A stretch of 39,659 nucleotides of DNA from Clostridiales bacterium (GTDB lineage Bacteria > Bacillota > Clostridia > Lachnospirales > Lachnospiraceae). Below, in pieces: positions 7,354 to 15,583 of this stretch (its first letter is position 1; every line of letters begins with the position of its first letter). The notes under the pieces are model-generated. The model was not told the DNA's origin and searched no databases. It saw only the letters and a list, made by a program, of their open reading frames with translations. The translations under genes and the position numbers were made by a program. The stretch lies in assembly GCA_014799595.1 (NCBI GenBank), contig JAAVHR010000008.1:28802-68460 (forward strand), read 5' to 3'.

Positions 7354-9738
7354 TTAATATGTTTCAATTACTCCGTCATATACTTCTGCCAGTAAATTAG
7401 AGATATTTTTATTTGCTGGACAGAGGATTTTTGATATCCCATGATTTTCAAACATACCATTTTTATATTTTGCTTTTGACATATCAAACTTCTCTCCAAG
7501 CTTAATAACAAAGTTTGTAGAATTAAGCCCTGCACCATAAAACATACCTTCCATATTTGTTACATTACTTGTATCAAGTTTTGTTAAATCTAATGTAACA
7601 TTTTCACTATTCTTTCCAACATCCGCAAACATATTACTCATGTTTGTTACATTAATCGTTGTAAAAGATTCATTATTCACCACCTCCTCTACAATTTTTA
7701 TATTACATCCTCCTGAAAACATACTTGACATATCTGTCACGTTTAAAGTATAAAAATCTCCAGTCTGAAATGTTACATTTTTTGCGTTTTTAGCGGTTCC
7801 ATAAAACATACTACTCATATACAACACAGTAGAAACATCAAAGCTTGATATATCCAATTCCACTGTATCTGAATTGGCTCCTAACTGATTAAACATAAAA
7901 CTCATGTAATGCACATTAGATGTATTAAAATGAGACAGATTTAAAAATAAATTCTTTACATTACGTCCAAAAAACTGGAACATTCCTCTCATTTCTGTTA
8001 CATTGCTTGTATCAAAGTGTTTACCCCAATTTATGGATACTTCATCAGATGCTGTAGCACAACCATTAAACATAAGGTACATACTTTCTGCTTTGCTTGT
8101 ATCAATCTTAGATAAATCTAATTGCTCAAGTTTTGTAAATCTACTAAACATACACTGAAAATTATCACTATATGTTTCATAAATATCCGCTTCTGAAAAT
8201 ATAATAATTGTATCACCTTCAAGATATGCACAAACAGGAAATTCTTCTTCATCAAGACTAATGATACTATTGGGATATCCTTTTTCTATTGGATCTATAG
8301 TAATGTCCTTTTTATCTTTACAAAGAATTGCTTTTACACCATAATCATAAACTTCCTCTTTATCTCTTTCAGTGACTCCAGTTAGTGCTTTTAATCTGTA
8401 ATGCACAGCGTAACCATCATATATATGAGTTGTAATAATTGGCTTTATTCCAATAAATACACTTCCATCATTCTTAATATTATAGGTTTCTCCATCCCAT
8501 GCTGAAACAATCTCCATTTCTAGGTTACCTTGGTAAGTTATCTGACTTGTCAGAAATTTTCTTGTATATTGCAGTTTGTCCTCTACTGCAACAAAGTCCC
8601 CTACTTCTATCCGGAAGTCTGGTAAAAAGGTGTTGACGGTTCCCGGTTTGAAGTTGAAATTTTTCATTCGTGAAAGCAAATTATGTAATGCATCCTGAAT
8701 TGTTGAAACACTCATGCATTCTATGGCAAATAGAGGATTATTTTCTGTTGTAGGTATTAGGCTTTTTACATATTCGTTTTCTCCGTCCCCATCAATATCC
8801 TCCGGTATATAGTCATCTGACCAAAAAGCCTGCATAAGTTCCATATCCCTGTCATCATAAACCAGTCTTGCTCCATTCATAATAGCACTATAGCCTTCCC
8901 GTTTATATTCCATAACCCTGTCAAGTGGTATCATAATATTCTGCTCATTTGATGCGTTAAATGTCTTATAAACAAACTCTCCTTCGTTTGTAAAGTAACC
9001 AAATGCCCCAACCAGTTCCAGCATATAACTTAAAATAGTACGTGCTGTCATGTTTTTTAGATTCGATAAATTATTAATTGTTGGAAACTCGATTTCCCCA
9101 TGAATACCAATTGCCCCCATACCCAAACCACAGGTAAGTACAATATCCTGTATAATCAACAGCATATTCTCCGGCAGTCCAATCTCGTCTGCAATATGTT
9201 TCTTTATCTTTTGGTCAAGGTATGTTGCATTGTCTAAACAAGTGAACTTTATCATCTCATCTTCTTTTACATAAGAATCTACATGAAACACCCCTAACTG
9301 TAAAGTATCCAGTTCTTCCTCTTCATAATAGAATGTGTATACCGGAATTACCATGGCACCAGCAAAGTCATAATCATAATAGCTGATATCCCCATCATCT
9401 GTGTACTTTTCTTCAAAGATACTAAAATTAAACCCTGCGGATGCAATGGTTCCTACTGAAAATGCATTTTCTTCTGTGCAGTTTGTTATATACTCCATAG
9501 ATTCTATATCATCATAGGTAAATCTTAAAGGTTCAAGTGCTTCCAGATTCATTTGCTGACTGATAGATCCTACAGTCACAATAACATGTCTTCCTAAATA
9601 TACTTTATAACGCCCCTTCTTTAAAATTAATCTCAACAACGGAGTATTTTTATAGACATATACACATAGACGAATCTCCACATCTTCTATCTCAATTCCA
9701 AGTTGCTCCATTTTTGTGTACAGTTCCATGTCTCTCAC
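7354..9738 (-). CDS. Tail-tip protein with BspA-like leucine-rich repeats
   Basis: A 794-residue protein starting at a GTG behind AGGAGGTGG. The N-terminal 450 residues look like a phage tail-tip or tail-associated structural protein, encoded after tape measure and distal tail genes. Residues about 540-770 carry at least six BspA-like (DUF285-type) repeats with the cores FDTSNVTEMRGMFQ, FNTSNVHYMSFMF, FDVSTVLYMSSMF and LDTSNVTNMEGMF, an adhesin repeat that often binds host surfaces or glycans. It is therefore a candidate receptor-binding protein. The repeat is followed by a short terminal extension without other motifs. Confidence 0.75.
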   Translation of the reverse strand: MRDMELYTKMEQLGIEIEDVEIRLCVYVYKNTPLLRLILKKGRYKVYLGRHVIVTVGSISQQMNLEALEPLRFTYDDIESMEYITNCTEENAFSVGTIASAGFNFSIFEEKYTDDGDISYYDYDFAGAMVIPVYTFYYEEEELDTLQLGVFHVDSYVKEDEMIKFTCLDNATYLDQKIKKHIADEIGLPENMLLIIQDIVLTCGLGMGAIGIHGEIEFPTINNLSNLKNMTARTILSYMLELVGAFGYFTNEGEFVYKTFNASNEQNIMIPLDRVMEYKREGYSAIMNGARLVYDDRDMELMQAFWSDDYIPEDIDGDGENEYVKSLIPTTENNPLFAIECMSVSTIQDALHNLLSRMKNFNFKPGTVNTFLPDFRIEVGDFVAVEDKLQYTRKFLTSQITYQGNLEMEIVSAWDGETYNIKNDGSVFIGIKPIITTHIYDGYAVHYRLKALTGVTERDKEEVYDYGVKAILCKDKKDITIDPIEKGYPNSIISLDEEEFPVCAYLEGDTIIIFSEADIYETYSDNFQCMFSRFTKLEQLDLSKIDTSKAESMYLMFNGCATASDEVSINWGKHFDTSNVTEMRGMFQFFGRNVKNLFLNLSHFNTSNVHYMSFMFNQLGANSDTVELDISSFDVSTVLYMSSMFYGTAKNAKNVTFQTGDFYTLNVTDMSSMFSGGCNIKIVEEVVNNESFTTINVTNMSNMFADVGKNSENVTLDLTKLDTSNVTNMEGMFYGAGLNSTNFVIKLGEKFDMSKAKYKNGMFENHGISKILCPANKNISNLLAEVYDGVIETY

Positions 9739-9749
9739 ACTACCACCTC

Positions 9750-10124
9750 CTACTGCTCTATAAAACTAAAGGATACATTCCATTCATATATTCCATCCAG
9801 CTTAATGTTAGAATCTGCCACTGCATCATCTGTGTAAAAACGTTTTGTAATGTCCTTTCCCTCAAAAGGGTCTGGAAACTTTAGGTAAATGTATGTAAAT
9901 GGCTTTATAGCTTTTAGCAATTTACTTGAAGAATCATCATCAAGCATACTCCAGCTGCATTCTAATTTACGTTTTGATGCTATGATCTTCTTATTCATCT
10001 TTCCAGACTTTGCACGTCCAGATTTTTCTGAACTGATTTCGTTATAGCTCCACTGGATAGACGAAGGAAATATAATATCAGCCAGACTGTTTTGTGTTTT
10101 ACCTGCTTGAAATACTCTGTTCAT
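9750..10124 (-). CDS. Probable distal tail (Dit-like) protein
   Basis: This 124-residue protein starts at the ATG at 10124 (MNRVFQAGK), which has AAAAAGGAG seven bases before it; an ATG at 10148 has no ribosome site and lies in the CRISPR-like repeat B. The sequence contains KRKLECSWSMLDDDSSSKLL and ends YEWNVSFSFIEQ, resembling short phage tail proteins (DUF6711-like). Position between the tape measure and the large tail protein supports a distal tail role. The specific family is uncertain. Confidence 0.6.
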   Translation of the reverse strand: MNRVFQAGKTQNSLADIIFPSSIQWSYNEISSEKSGRAKSGKMNKKIIASKRKLECSWSMLDDDSSSKLLKAIKPFTYIYLKFPDPFEGKDITKRFYTDDAVADSNIKLDGIYEWNVSFSFIEQ

Positions 10125-10135
10125 TGTCTCACTCC

Positions 10136-10171
10136 TTTTTAGTCCCATTCAAAATAACACAACTCTAAAAC
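10136..10171 (-). repeat. CRISPR-repeat-like element, copy B
   Basis: This is the best copy: on the minus strand it reads GTTTTAGAGTTGTGTTATTT, then TGAATGGGACTAAAAA, 36 bases in all. Type II-A repeats have the same blocks in the same order (GTTTTAGAG, TTTTGAATGG, ending AAAAC). It starts on the last base of the tape-measure stop codon and ends just before the ribosome site of the next gene, so it fills the intergenic gap exactly. Confidence 0.75.
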
Positions 10172-13100
10172 TATATATTATAAACTGTTTTTCCCATACG
10201 TTTCTTCTCTGCTGCTGCCACGCTCAACACTTCTCTTGCAATCTTCTTATTGCCCAAGTTAACAACAAGCTCTATATCTCCACTTTTTTGTTTGCACATA
10301 GCGTTTTCCACTGCCCTTACTATCATGGCTGTATTCTGTAGAATGGCATTGTTAAGTAACTGTTCCAATTTGTCCTCTGGTGCTACTACTTCGCCTTGGT
10401 GGCGGTTGTCTCCTATCATGGCAAGCTGCGGGGTGTTTGGCTTTACATAACCACCATTTGCAAGATACTTAATTTTTAGTTTACTAGCATCTATGGTATG
10501 TAAATCATTAAATCCCCATTCCTTTCCACCAAACCCTGGAACCCATTCAGGAACTTTAACATGAATTTTTTGAAGTTTTCCTATTACCCAGTTCATTCCC
10601 TTGAAAATTCCCTGCAACATTGCATTGATAAGTCCTATGATTAAATTAAGTGGTGCTTTCGCTACCGCTACGAGTCCATCAAAAATACCTCCAAATATCT
10701 TTTTTACACCTTGCCATGCTTTCTTCCAGTCTCCAGTAAATACACCTGTTATAAAATCAATAATTCCACTAAATACCTTTTTTATAGCTTTCCAGATATT
10801 TTCAGCATTCTTTTTGAATGCATTCATAATCTCTCCAAAAGCTCCAAAACTTTTAGAGAAGTCTTTTTGAAAAACTCCAGAAAGGAATTTGTCAAACTCA
10901 GTAAATACTTTTTTGATTTTGTTCCATGAATTTCCAAAAATAAGACGGATACCACTCAAAATCACACTAATATTTCCTCTTAATTTGTTCAAAACAGTTG
11001 CAACTACATTTTTTATTGCATTTATTGCAACTTTTACAAGTGATTTAATTGTGTTCCATATCGCTTTAAAAATATTCTTTATTCCTTCCCAGGCTTTATC
11101 CCAATCACTGGTAAATACGCCTACAATGAAGTCTATCACTCCACTTAATACATCAAAAATTCCTTTTAAAATAACAGATATTGCAGATACTGCCACTTCA
11201 ACTTTTGTCCAAAGCCACTGCATTTTTTTACTTATTTGTGCAATAAACTTTTGTATAAACCATCCTAAAAAAGGTGATAGAAAATCGAATAACATAGATA
11301 ATGCTTCTGTTGCCTTTCCTGCAAACTCCAAAAAGCTATCAATTAGTGGATTTATGTACTTAGATATCAATTTTGAAAATCTATTTGCTATCCAGTCAAT
11401 CACTGGCTTTAAATACTTTTCATATCCTTCAAGGCACGCAGAAAGTATTTCACTTAATCCTGATGCTATATTTTCGAAAGCTGGTGATATGTATTTATCA
11501 TATACACCAGATAACTTATCAAATGTGTTCTCTACAAATTCTGCAATTGATGAAGTTATTGTTCTGATTGGCTTCAATATTCCTTCCAAAGCCTGCTTAA
11601 TGCTGTCTTTGTTGTCTGCGAAAGGCTGTGTTATTGTTTTTAATATATCAGCACTAATCTTCCACGAAAGTTCAGTAACTCCCATAAAAGCATCTGCAAA
11701 AATTTTAATTAAATCTGCTGTAATCTGCTTTGCATCATCACTTCGAAATACTGTAAAAATATCTGCTATCGCTACATAAAAGTTTGCTGTGATTTCTGCT
11801 ATTTCTGATGTGATGTCAAACATACCAATTAAATAATCTTTTATTTTTTTTGTGTTTTGTTTGAGATATTTTGCAATACCTCCTGTTATGTTATCCGCAA
11901 TTGTAAGACCAATCGAAACAAAGGCACCTAAAATTTTACCAACACTTTCCGTTAAACTTAAAATCATATTTATAAATGCCTGCTGTAAGTCTTTTGCACT
12001 AAGCAGCCCAATCAATGATTCTTTTATAGAATCAAGATTATCTTTAATGCTATCTAAAACAGATATATCACCTAATCCAATTTTGAACCCTTTCAGAAAT
12101 TTCTTTTGCAAAATAACAAACTTCTTTTTAAGTTTTTCTAATATCTCTGCTAACTTGCTAATTCCTTCTGTACCTGTATCCGATTTTTTTTTCGTATTCT
12201 TTTTGTCACTTCCACTCCCTTTACTATCGCTGTCACTTGTATCTTCTGAATCCTGCTTATTTAAGTGATCAAATGCATATACAGCCTTTTGTAGTTTTTT
12301 CGCTTCTTTTGCCGCCTTTTTTGTATTTCCTGCTACTTTCTCCGAAGATGATGCTGCACTATCCATACTATCCGCTGTTGTGGACGCACCATCATTACCT
12401 GACTTATTACCAGTGAGCAGTTCTGTAAATTTCTTAAACTTTTCCGCTGCTACGGTAATCTTGGAAATTAATATATTCATCCACTTTACAACTGGAGTGA
12501 ATACATTGATAAGCCCCTGCCCGATAGATGCTTTTAAACTGTCAAACTGCAATGACAGTATTCTTGTTTGGTTTGCCCAGGAATTGCTAGTGCGTGCAAA
12601 GTCTCCCGCTGCATTCTTTAATTTATCTTGTACAAATGCCAAACGAAGAGATACTTTCTCCGCTTCTGACATTTTAGCTGTTACTTTTCCATAGCCATTT
12701 CCGAGAGCATACGCATCCAGAGCACTCTGGGTCATAACCACACCAAGGTCCTTCAATGTTTCGGTCTCACCAGAAAATACAGATTTCAGCTTTGTATAAG
12801 CTTCATCTTGTGAAATGTTGTAAAAAGATGCCACATCACCAGCTAATCCTGTCAGTGCTGTTGACATTTTATAACTTTCTTTTTCAGAAAAACCAAAGGC
12901 TTCTGCCATGGATCCAAATGTTCCTGTGAACTTTTTCGCCATTGTTTCAGATAATCCGAAACTTCCAGCTGCTGCTTTTGCAAACTTATCAATCTGTTTA
13001 TTCATTTTAGGAAAAGTAACATCTACAACATTTTGTACTTCTGCCAAATCAGAACCTAAATTGATACAAGACTTTCCAAAATCCACCAACTTCTTTACTG

Positions 13101-13224
13101 CAAATGCTCCTGCCAGTGCTGCACCTGCCTTTTTTGCAACACTTTGTATTTTCGACATTTGCCTGTGAAATGTGCCTTGATTTACAACTAAATCAAGACC
13201 GATTTGTCCTACACTTATTGGCAC
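10171..13224 (-). CDS. Tail tape measure protein
   Basis: A 1,017-residue protein from the GTG at 13224 (PISVGQIGLDL), behind AGGTGAGAATA; the longer frame to 13266 runs into a terminator hairpin. Region 20-280 is the tape-measure domain (AKKAGAALAGAFAVKKLVDFGK, then DLGVVMTQSALDAYALGN). A low-complexity Lys/Ser linker sits at about 295-370, and then come long helical stretches with repeated IWNTIKSLVK / IFDGLVAVAK-type modules and hydrophobic segments. The C-terminus contains MIGDNRHQGEVVAPEDKL, typical of phage tape measures. Length sets tail length. Confidence 0.9.
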   Translation of the reverse strand: MPISVGQIGLDLVVNQGTFHRQMSKIQSVAKKAGAALAGAFAVKKLVDFGKSCINLGSDLAEVQNVVDVTFPKMNKQIDKFAKAAAGSFGLSETMAKKFTGTFGSMAEAFGFSEKESYKMSTALTGLAGDVASFYNISQDEAYTKLKSVFSGETETLKDLGVVMTQSALDAYALGNGYGKVTAKMSEAEKVSLRLAFVQDKLKNAAGDFARTSNSWANQTRILSLQFDSLKASIGQGLINVFTPVVKWMNILISKITVAAEKFKKFTELLTGNKSGNDGASTTADSMDSAASSSEKVAGNTKKAAKEAKKLQKAVYAFDHLNKQDSEDTSDSDSKGSGSDKKNTKKKSDTGTEGISKLAEILEKLKKKFVILQKKFLKGFKIGLGDISVLDSIKDNLDSIKESLIGLLSAKDLQQAFINMILSLTESVGKILGAFVSIGLTIADNITGGIAKYLKQNTKKIKDYLIGMFDITSEIAEITANFYVAIADIFTVFRSDDAKQITADLIKIFADAFMGVTELSWKISADILKTITQPFADNKDSIKQALEGILKPIRTITSSIAEFVENTFDKLSGVYDKYISPAFENIASGLSEILSACLEGYEKYLKPVIDWIANRFSKLISKYINPLIDSFLEFAGKATEALSMLFDFLSPFLGWFIQKFIAQISKKMQWLWTKVEVAVSAISVILKGIFDVLSGVIDFIVGVFTSDWDKAWEGIKNIFKAIWNTIKSLVKVAINAIKNVVATVLNKLRGNISVILSGIRLIFGNSWNKIKKVFTEFDKFLSGVFQKDFSKSFGAFGEIMNAFKKNAENIWKAIKKVFSGIIDFITGVFTGDWKKAWQGVKKIFGGIFDGLVAVAKAPLNLIIGLINAMLQGIFKGMNWVIGKLQKIHVKVPEWVPGFGGKEWGFNDLHTIDASKLKIKYLANGGYVKPNTPQLAMIGDNRHQGEVVAPEDKLEQLLNNAILQNTAMIVRAVENAMCKQKSGDIELVVNLGNKKIAREVLSVAAAEKKRMGKTVYNI

Positions 13225-13253
13225 TATTCTCACCTGCCTTTCTAAAAATGGGT

Positions 13254-13286
13254 ATAAAAAAAGCACTATACACTCTGTATAATGCT
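13254..13286 (-). terminator. Terminator between the toxin island and the tape measure
   Basis: On the minus strand AGCATTATAC-AGAGT-GTATAGTGCT (one T-G wobble) is followed by seven T residues. It would end the toxin transcript just upstream of the tape-measure start, so late transcription must read through it or restart. Confidence 0.7.
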
Positions 13287-13314
13287 TTACAATTTAAAGA
13301 AACTGTGCTATATT
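13286..13314 (+). promoter_or_regulatory. Plus-strand promoter for the antitoxin RNA
   Basis: TTTACA at 13286-13291 and TATATT at 13309-13314 are separated by 17 bases. No plus-strand gene follows; the transcript would be antisense to the 3' part of the toxin mRNA. Confidence 0.6.
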
Positions 13315-13319
13315 AAATT

Positions 13320-13410
13320 TAAAGAAACGGTCGCCCACAAGGGGTTGACCTATTAATTGGTTAGCAAAGCCACCCAAGACCGGCCAAAGTACAAGGGTGG
13401 TTTTGTTTTA
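13320..13410 (+). ncRNA. Candidate antisense antitoxin RNA (RatA-like)
   Basis: It is a predicted short RNA from the promoter at 13286-13314 to the hairpin AAAGCCACCC (13366-13375) / GGGTGGTTTT (13395-13404) and the T-rich TGTTTTATG. It runs opposite to the toxin gene and covers its 3' untranslated region, the arrangement known for the txpA/RatA and related type I toxin-antitoxin pairs. The sequence shows promoter and terminator; antitoxin function is inferred. Confidence 0.55.
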
Positions 13411-13412
13411 TG

Positions 13413-13502
13413 TTAGTGACATATCAAATAAATGAATGTCAGCAATGCGATAATGAATAGTCCAAATTGCATCAAATCATTGAAGTCAAAATTGTTCTTC
13501 AT
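13413..13502 (-). CDS. Type I toxin, putative holin-like toxin family
   Basis: A 29-residue hydrophobic peptide, too short for usual gene finding, with the core LMQFGLFIIALLTFIYLI between a short polar head and a CH end. This matches the Hol_Tox (putative holin-like toxin) pattern, whose members are small membrane-damaging type I toxins. The ribosome site GGAGGTGG is buried in a perfect 9-bp hairpin (13510-13535), a control typical of type I toxin mRNAs. The antisense RNA on the plus strand covers its 3' untranslated region. It sits as an island inside the tail operon. Confidence 0.7.
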   Translation of the reverse strand: MKNNFDFNDLMQFGLFIIALLTFIYLICH

Positions 13503-13509
13503 CTGCACC

Positions 13510-13535
13510 ACCTCCATTCTATGTAAAATGGAGGT
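13510..13535 (-). promoter_or_regulatory. Hairpin hiding the toxin ribosome site
   Basis: On the minus strand ACCTCCATT (13535-13527) and AATGGAGGT (13518-13510) pair perfectly around an 8-base loop. The second arm contains the toxin Shine-Dalgarno GGAGGT, so the mRNA as made would be poorly translated. Confidence 0.8.
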
Positions 13536-13610
13536 CAACACACCTTGTACACGACTGCTTCATGTACAATCATAGCATACTGTTCTACAGATTTCAACAA
13601 TATAGTTATC

Positions 13611-13653
13611 TTCTACAATAATTGTAGAATGATGGAAAAATATGTGATATAAT
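13611..13653 (+). promoter_or_regulatory. Promoter with palindromic operator for the 32-residue peptide
   Basis: The perfect inverted repeat TTCTACAAT-A-ATTGTAGAA (13611-13629) is followed by an extended -10 box TGATATAAT (TATAAT at 13648-13653). The repeat covers the -35 region, and a half-site TTCTACA occurs again about 30 bases upstream, so a dimeric repressor is likely. Confidence 0.65.
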
Positions 13654-13699
13654 TACTTTGTTGTCCAACCGATACCCGACAACGGGAGGAGGTGTTTCC

Positions 13700-13798
13700 A
13701 TGGAAGTTATTACCACTTTTTTAGTTGCTGTTTCAGCTGGTGTAGCCTGCCACTACATCATCAAATGGTTAGACAGTGACCATAAGGACAACAAATAA
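13700..13798 (+). CDS. Small membrane peptide, 32 residues
   Basis: A plus-strand gene against the direction of the surrounding late genes. It starts at an ATG behind GGGAGGAGG and encodes one hydrophobic segment (ITTFLVAVSAGVACHYIIKW) followed by a charged tail LDSDHKDNK. It has its own operator-promoter and a strong terminator. It lies beside the holin-like toxin, and its size and shape fit a second small membrane toxin or a membrane-associated regulator. I recall similar unnamed peptides in clostridial phages, but no function. Confidence 0.65.
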   Translation: MEVITTFLVAVSAGVACHYIIKWLDSDHKDNK

Positions 13799-13833
13799 CC
13801 TAGTGGGTGCTTTGCCACTATAAAAGTAAAGAA

Positions 13834-13880
13834 GAATCCCTCGACTGTACGGGAATACGGTCGGGGGATTCGTTTCTTTG
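13834..13880. terminator. Strong terminator after the 32-residue peptide
   Basis: GAATCCCTCGAC (13834-13845) pairs with GTCGGGGGATTC (13860-13871) over 12 bp, followed by GTTTCTTTG on the plus strand. Minus-strand T-rich sequence on the other side means it may also stop the tail-chaperone transcript. A smaller hairpin, TAGTGG / CCACTA, precedes it. Confidence 0.8.
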
Positions 13881-13958
13881 TCAACATGGACTTATTACCA
13901 CTTCTTTGCCTACCGATATTATAGCATATACAATTTTGGATTGCAATATACATTTTCT

Positions 13959-14360
13959 TTAGGAAAACATCTTTTTTGCCTCCTTCTGGAAATCCTTCCA
14001 GAAATTCTCATAAGTTAATTTTTCCGTTTTTCCTTGGTATACCTTTTCTTTTCTGCGATATCTCCATTCATTATAGATTCGCTTTTCTTCTTTGGTAAAT
14101 TCTTTGATTACCTTTGGATCTTTTTCCGAACGGATTTCCACTACTCTACCCAGCGGAGTGTCGTACATGATTCCAGTCAGCAAGGAACAGAACTCGTCCC
14201 ATGACATATCATCATCCTGCCTTAAACGGATTCCATACTGTTTGACAAAACTGGATTCTATCAGGTTCCAGTCCTCTATCAAATCATAGTATGCTTCCCC
14301 ACTATTTTTCTGTGGGCGTGGTTCCGTAATCGCCTGTGGCAACGTCCATAATTGTTTCAA
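13959..14360 (-). CDS. Tail assembly chaperone, distal part (Gp15-like)
   Basis: The protein contains DLIEDWNLIESSFVKQYGIRL, MSWDEFCSLLTGIM and DTPLGRVVEIRSEKDPK, the pattern of bacteriophage Gp15 proteins. The frame overlaps the preceding chaperone gene by 59 bases and has no ribosome site at its possible TTG start. It is in the +1 frame relative to that gene, which suggests that it is made as a frameshift fusion, the standard G/GT arrangement of siphovirus tail chaperones. A possible slip is at CCC-A just before the upstream stop. Confidence 0.7.
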   Translation of the reverse strand: MKQLWTLPQAITEPRPQKNSGEAYYDLIEDWNLIESSFVKQYGIRLRQDDDMSWDEFCSLLTGIMYDTPLGRVVEIRSEKDPKVIKEFTKEEKRIYNEWRYRRKEKVYQGKTEKLTYENFWKDFQKEAKKMFS

Positions 14361-14619
14361 AAATTGTTGTATATTCAGTTAATGGCAAATCCATTTGTTC
14401 AATTTCATCTGAGTGTTTCTTTCCAATTAACATCTCCATTGCCTTTGTCATGAATGCAGCATCTTCCTTTTTGTCTTCCCGCTCCATCTGTTCTACCATT
14501 GCCTGTATATTTAATACTACGGATTTTCTGTTATTTACGGTTACTACCAATTCCTCTGTAATTTTTACCATTGGTAGTTTATTTGTAATCTTATTTGAAA
14601 TATCTATAATCTGTGCCAT
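14302..14619 (-). CDS. Tail assembly chaperone, proximal part
   Basis: A 105-residue protein from the ATG at 14619 (MAQIIDISNK) behind GAAAGGAAGG; the longer frame to 14652 lacks a ribosome site. It sits between the tail tube and the tape measure, where phage chaperone G is always found, and ends DVATGDYGTTPTEK. Its last 20 codons overlap the Gp15-like frame. The chaperone would keep the tape measure soluble and recruit tube subunits. Confidence 0.75.
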   Translation of the reverse strand: MAQIIDISNKITNKLPMVKITEELVVTVNNRKSVVLNIQAMVEQMEREDKKEDAAFMTKAMEMLIGKKHSDEIEQMDLPLTEYTTIFETIMDVATGDYGTTPTEK

Positions 14620-14672
14620 GTTAATTCCTTCCTTTCTGATTTTAAATAGCATATCTTTATGTTTTTTCTTTC

Positions 14673-15176
14673 TTATGCATCATTGGATGTACCATTGTAG
14701 GGTGCGTATGTAGGTTTACCGCTTGACTGTATTTCCCATTCCAGTGCATTTACCGCTGTTGCATCTCCACCCATGGAAGTTACATTAATGACGCATGGGA
14801 TAATTAGCTGGTCTTTATTTGGAAAAATGACTGAAAACCAAGAATCACATCCCTGTCCATTCTCATAGGCACAACTTGCTACATAGTCATTTCCTGGATC
14901 ACCATAATTCCTCTTTCCTCCCAGGCTGACAGAAAGAGATTTGCTTGTTACTAATCTTCTTGTCCATCCATCCTGATCCATGGCATTCCACTCTTCAATA
15001 CCATTGTCAGTCGCAACAGACAAGCTTTCCGCATCTTTTACTAATGTGGTTTCTATTTTCAGCGGGTCATCTGATTCTTTTCTGCCAGATGTGCAAATTC
15101 CAAATTTCATACTGCTCGTTACAGTTACACCCTCCTGCGGCGAAGTGCCACTGTAACCATATAACTTATTATTCAT
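14673..15176 (-). CDS. Major tail tube protein
   Basis: A 167-residue structural protein beginning MNNKLYGYSGTSPQEGVTVT and containing GWTRRLVTSKSLSVSLGGKRNYGDPGNDYVAS, which I recognise from tail tube proteins of clostridial phages. Position after the head-tail connector genes and before the chaperones fits. The ribosome site lies in AGGAAAGGAAGG. No Ig-like decoration domain is attached. Confidence 0.8.
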   Translation of the reverse strand: MNNKLYGYSGTSPQEGVTVTSSMKFGICTSGRKESDDPLKIETTLVKDAESLSVATDNGIEEWNAMDQDGWTRRLVTSKSLSVSLGGKRNYGDPGNDYVASCAYENGQGCDSWFSVIFPNKDQLIIPCVINVTSMGGDATAVNALEWEIQSSGKPTYAPYNGTSNDA

Positions 15177-15193
15177 AACTTATCCTTCCTTTC

Positions 15194-15583
15194 CTATACT
15201 TTGTAATAAAAGTCAAGTTCTATTACAAATTCATATATTCCTTCTTCATCCGTTGCTACGTCAACAGGTTCGTTCTGTAGCATCTGGATAAACTGTATTT
15301 TTGTACTGCCTATTTCAAAATTTTCCTTACCTTTCAGTGCAAGGTATAACTCACATGCTTTCTCTTCTGTATCTCTTTGTTTCTTATCCCAATGTATTAG
15401 TATGGAAATTGGTTTTATCTGGTAGGAAGATTCTGTTCCTACGCACTCCCTTGGGGGATATCTTGCATCCCTGTTGTATACTCCAACACAATGTTTGGGC
15501 TTGTTGTCCATTTTTCCAGAATATACCATTTCTGCCATTCCTAAAGATTCTATGTAATCCCTTATTTCACTTAATGCAAGCAC
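15194..15583 (-). CDS. Minor capsid / tail terminator protein (Minor_capsid_3 type)
   Basis: A 129-residue protein with PISILIHWDKKQRDTEEKA and a C-terminal VIELDFYYKV. It resembles bacteriophage minor capsid protein 3 / tail completion proteins, which cap the tail tube and join it to the head. It abuts the next connector gene (shared base at 15583), as in a tightly coupled structural operon. Confidence 0.7.
   Translation of the reverse strand: MLALSEIRDYIESLGMAEMVYSGKMDNKPKHCVGVYNRDARYPPRECVGTESSYQIKPISILIHWDKKQRDTEEKACELYLALKGKENFEIGSTKIQFIQMLQNEPVDVATDEEGIYEFVIELDFYYKV

Noticed and set aside
10889-11779. Plus-strand frame of 296 residues
   Set aside because: It lies within the tape-measure gene and is its antisense shadow; composition is unlike any known protein.
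13753-13953. Minus-strand frame of 66 residues
   Set aside because: It runs through the 12-bp terminator and the opposite small-peptide gene and has no ribosome site.
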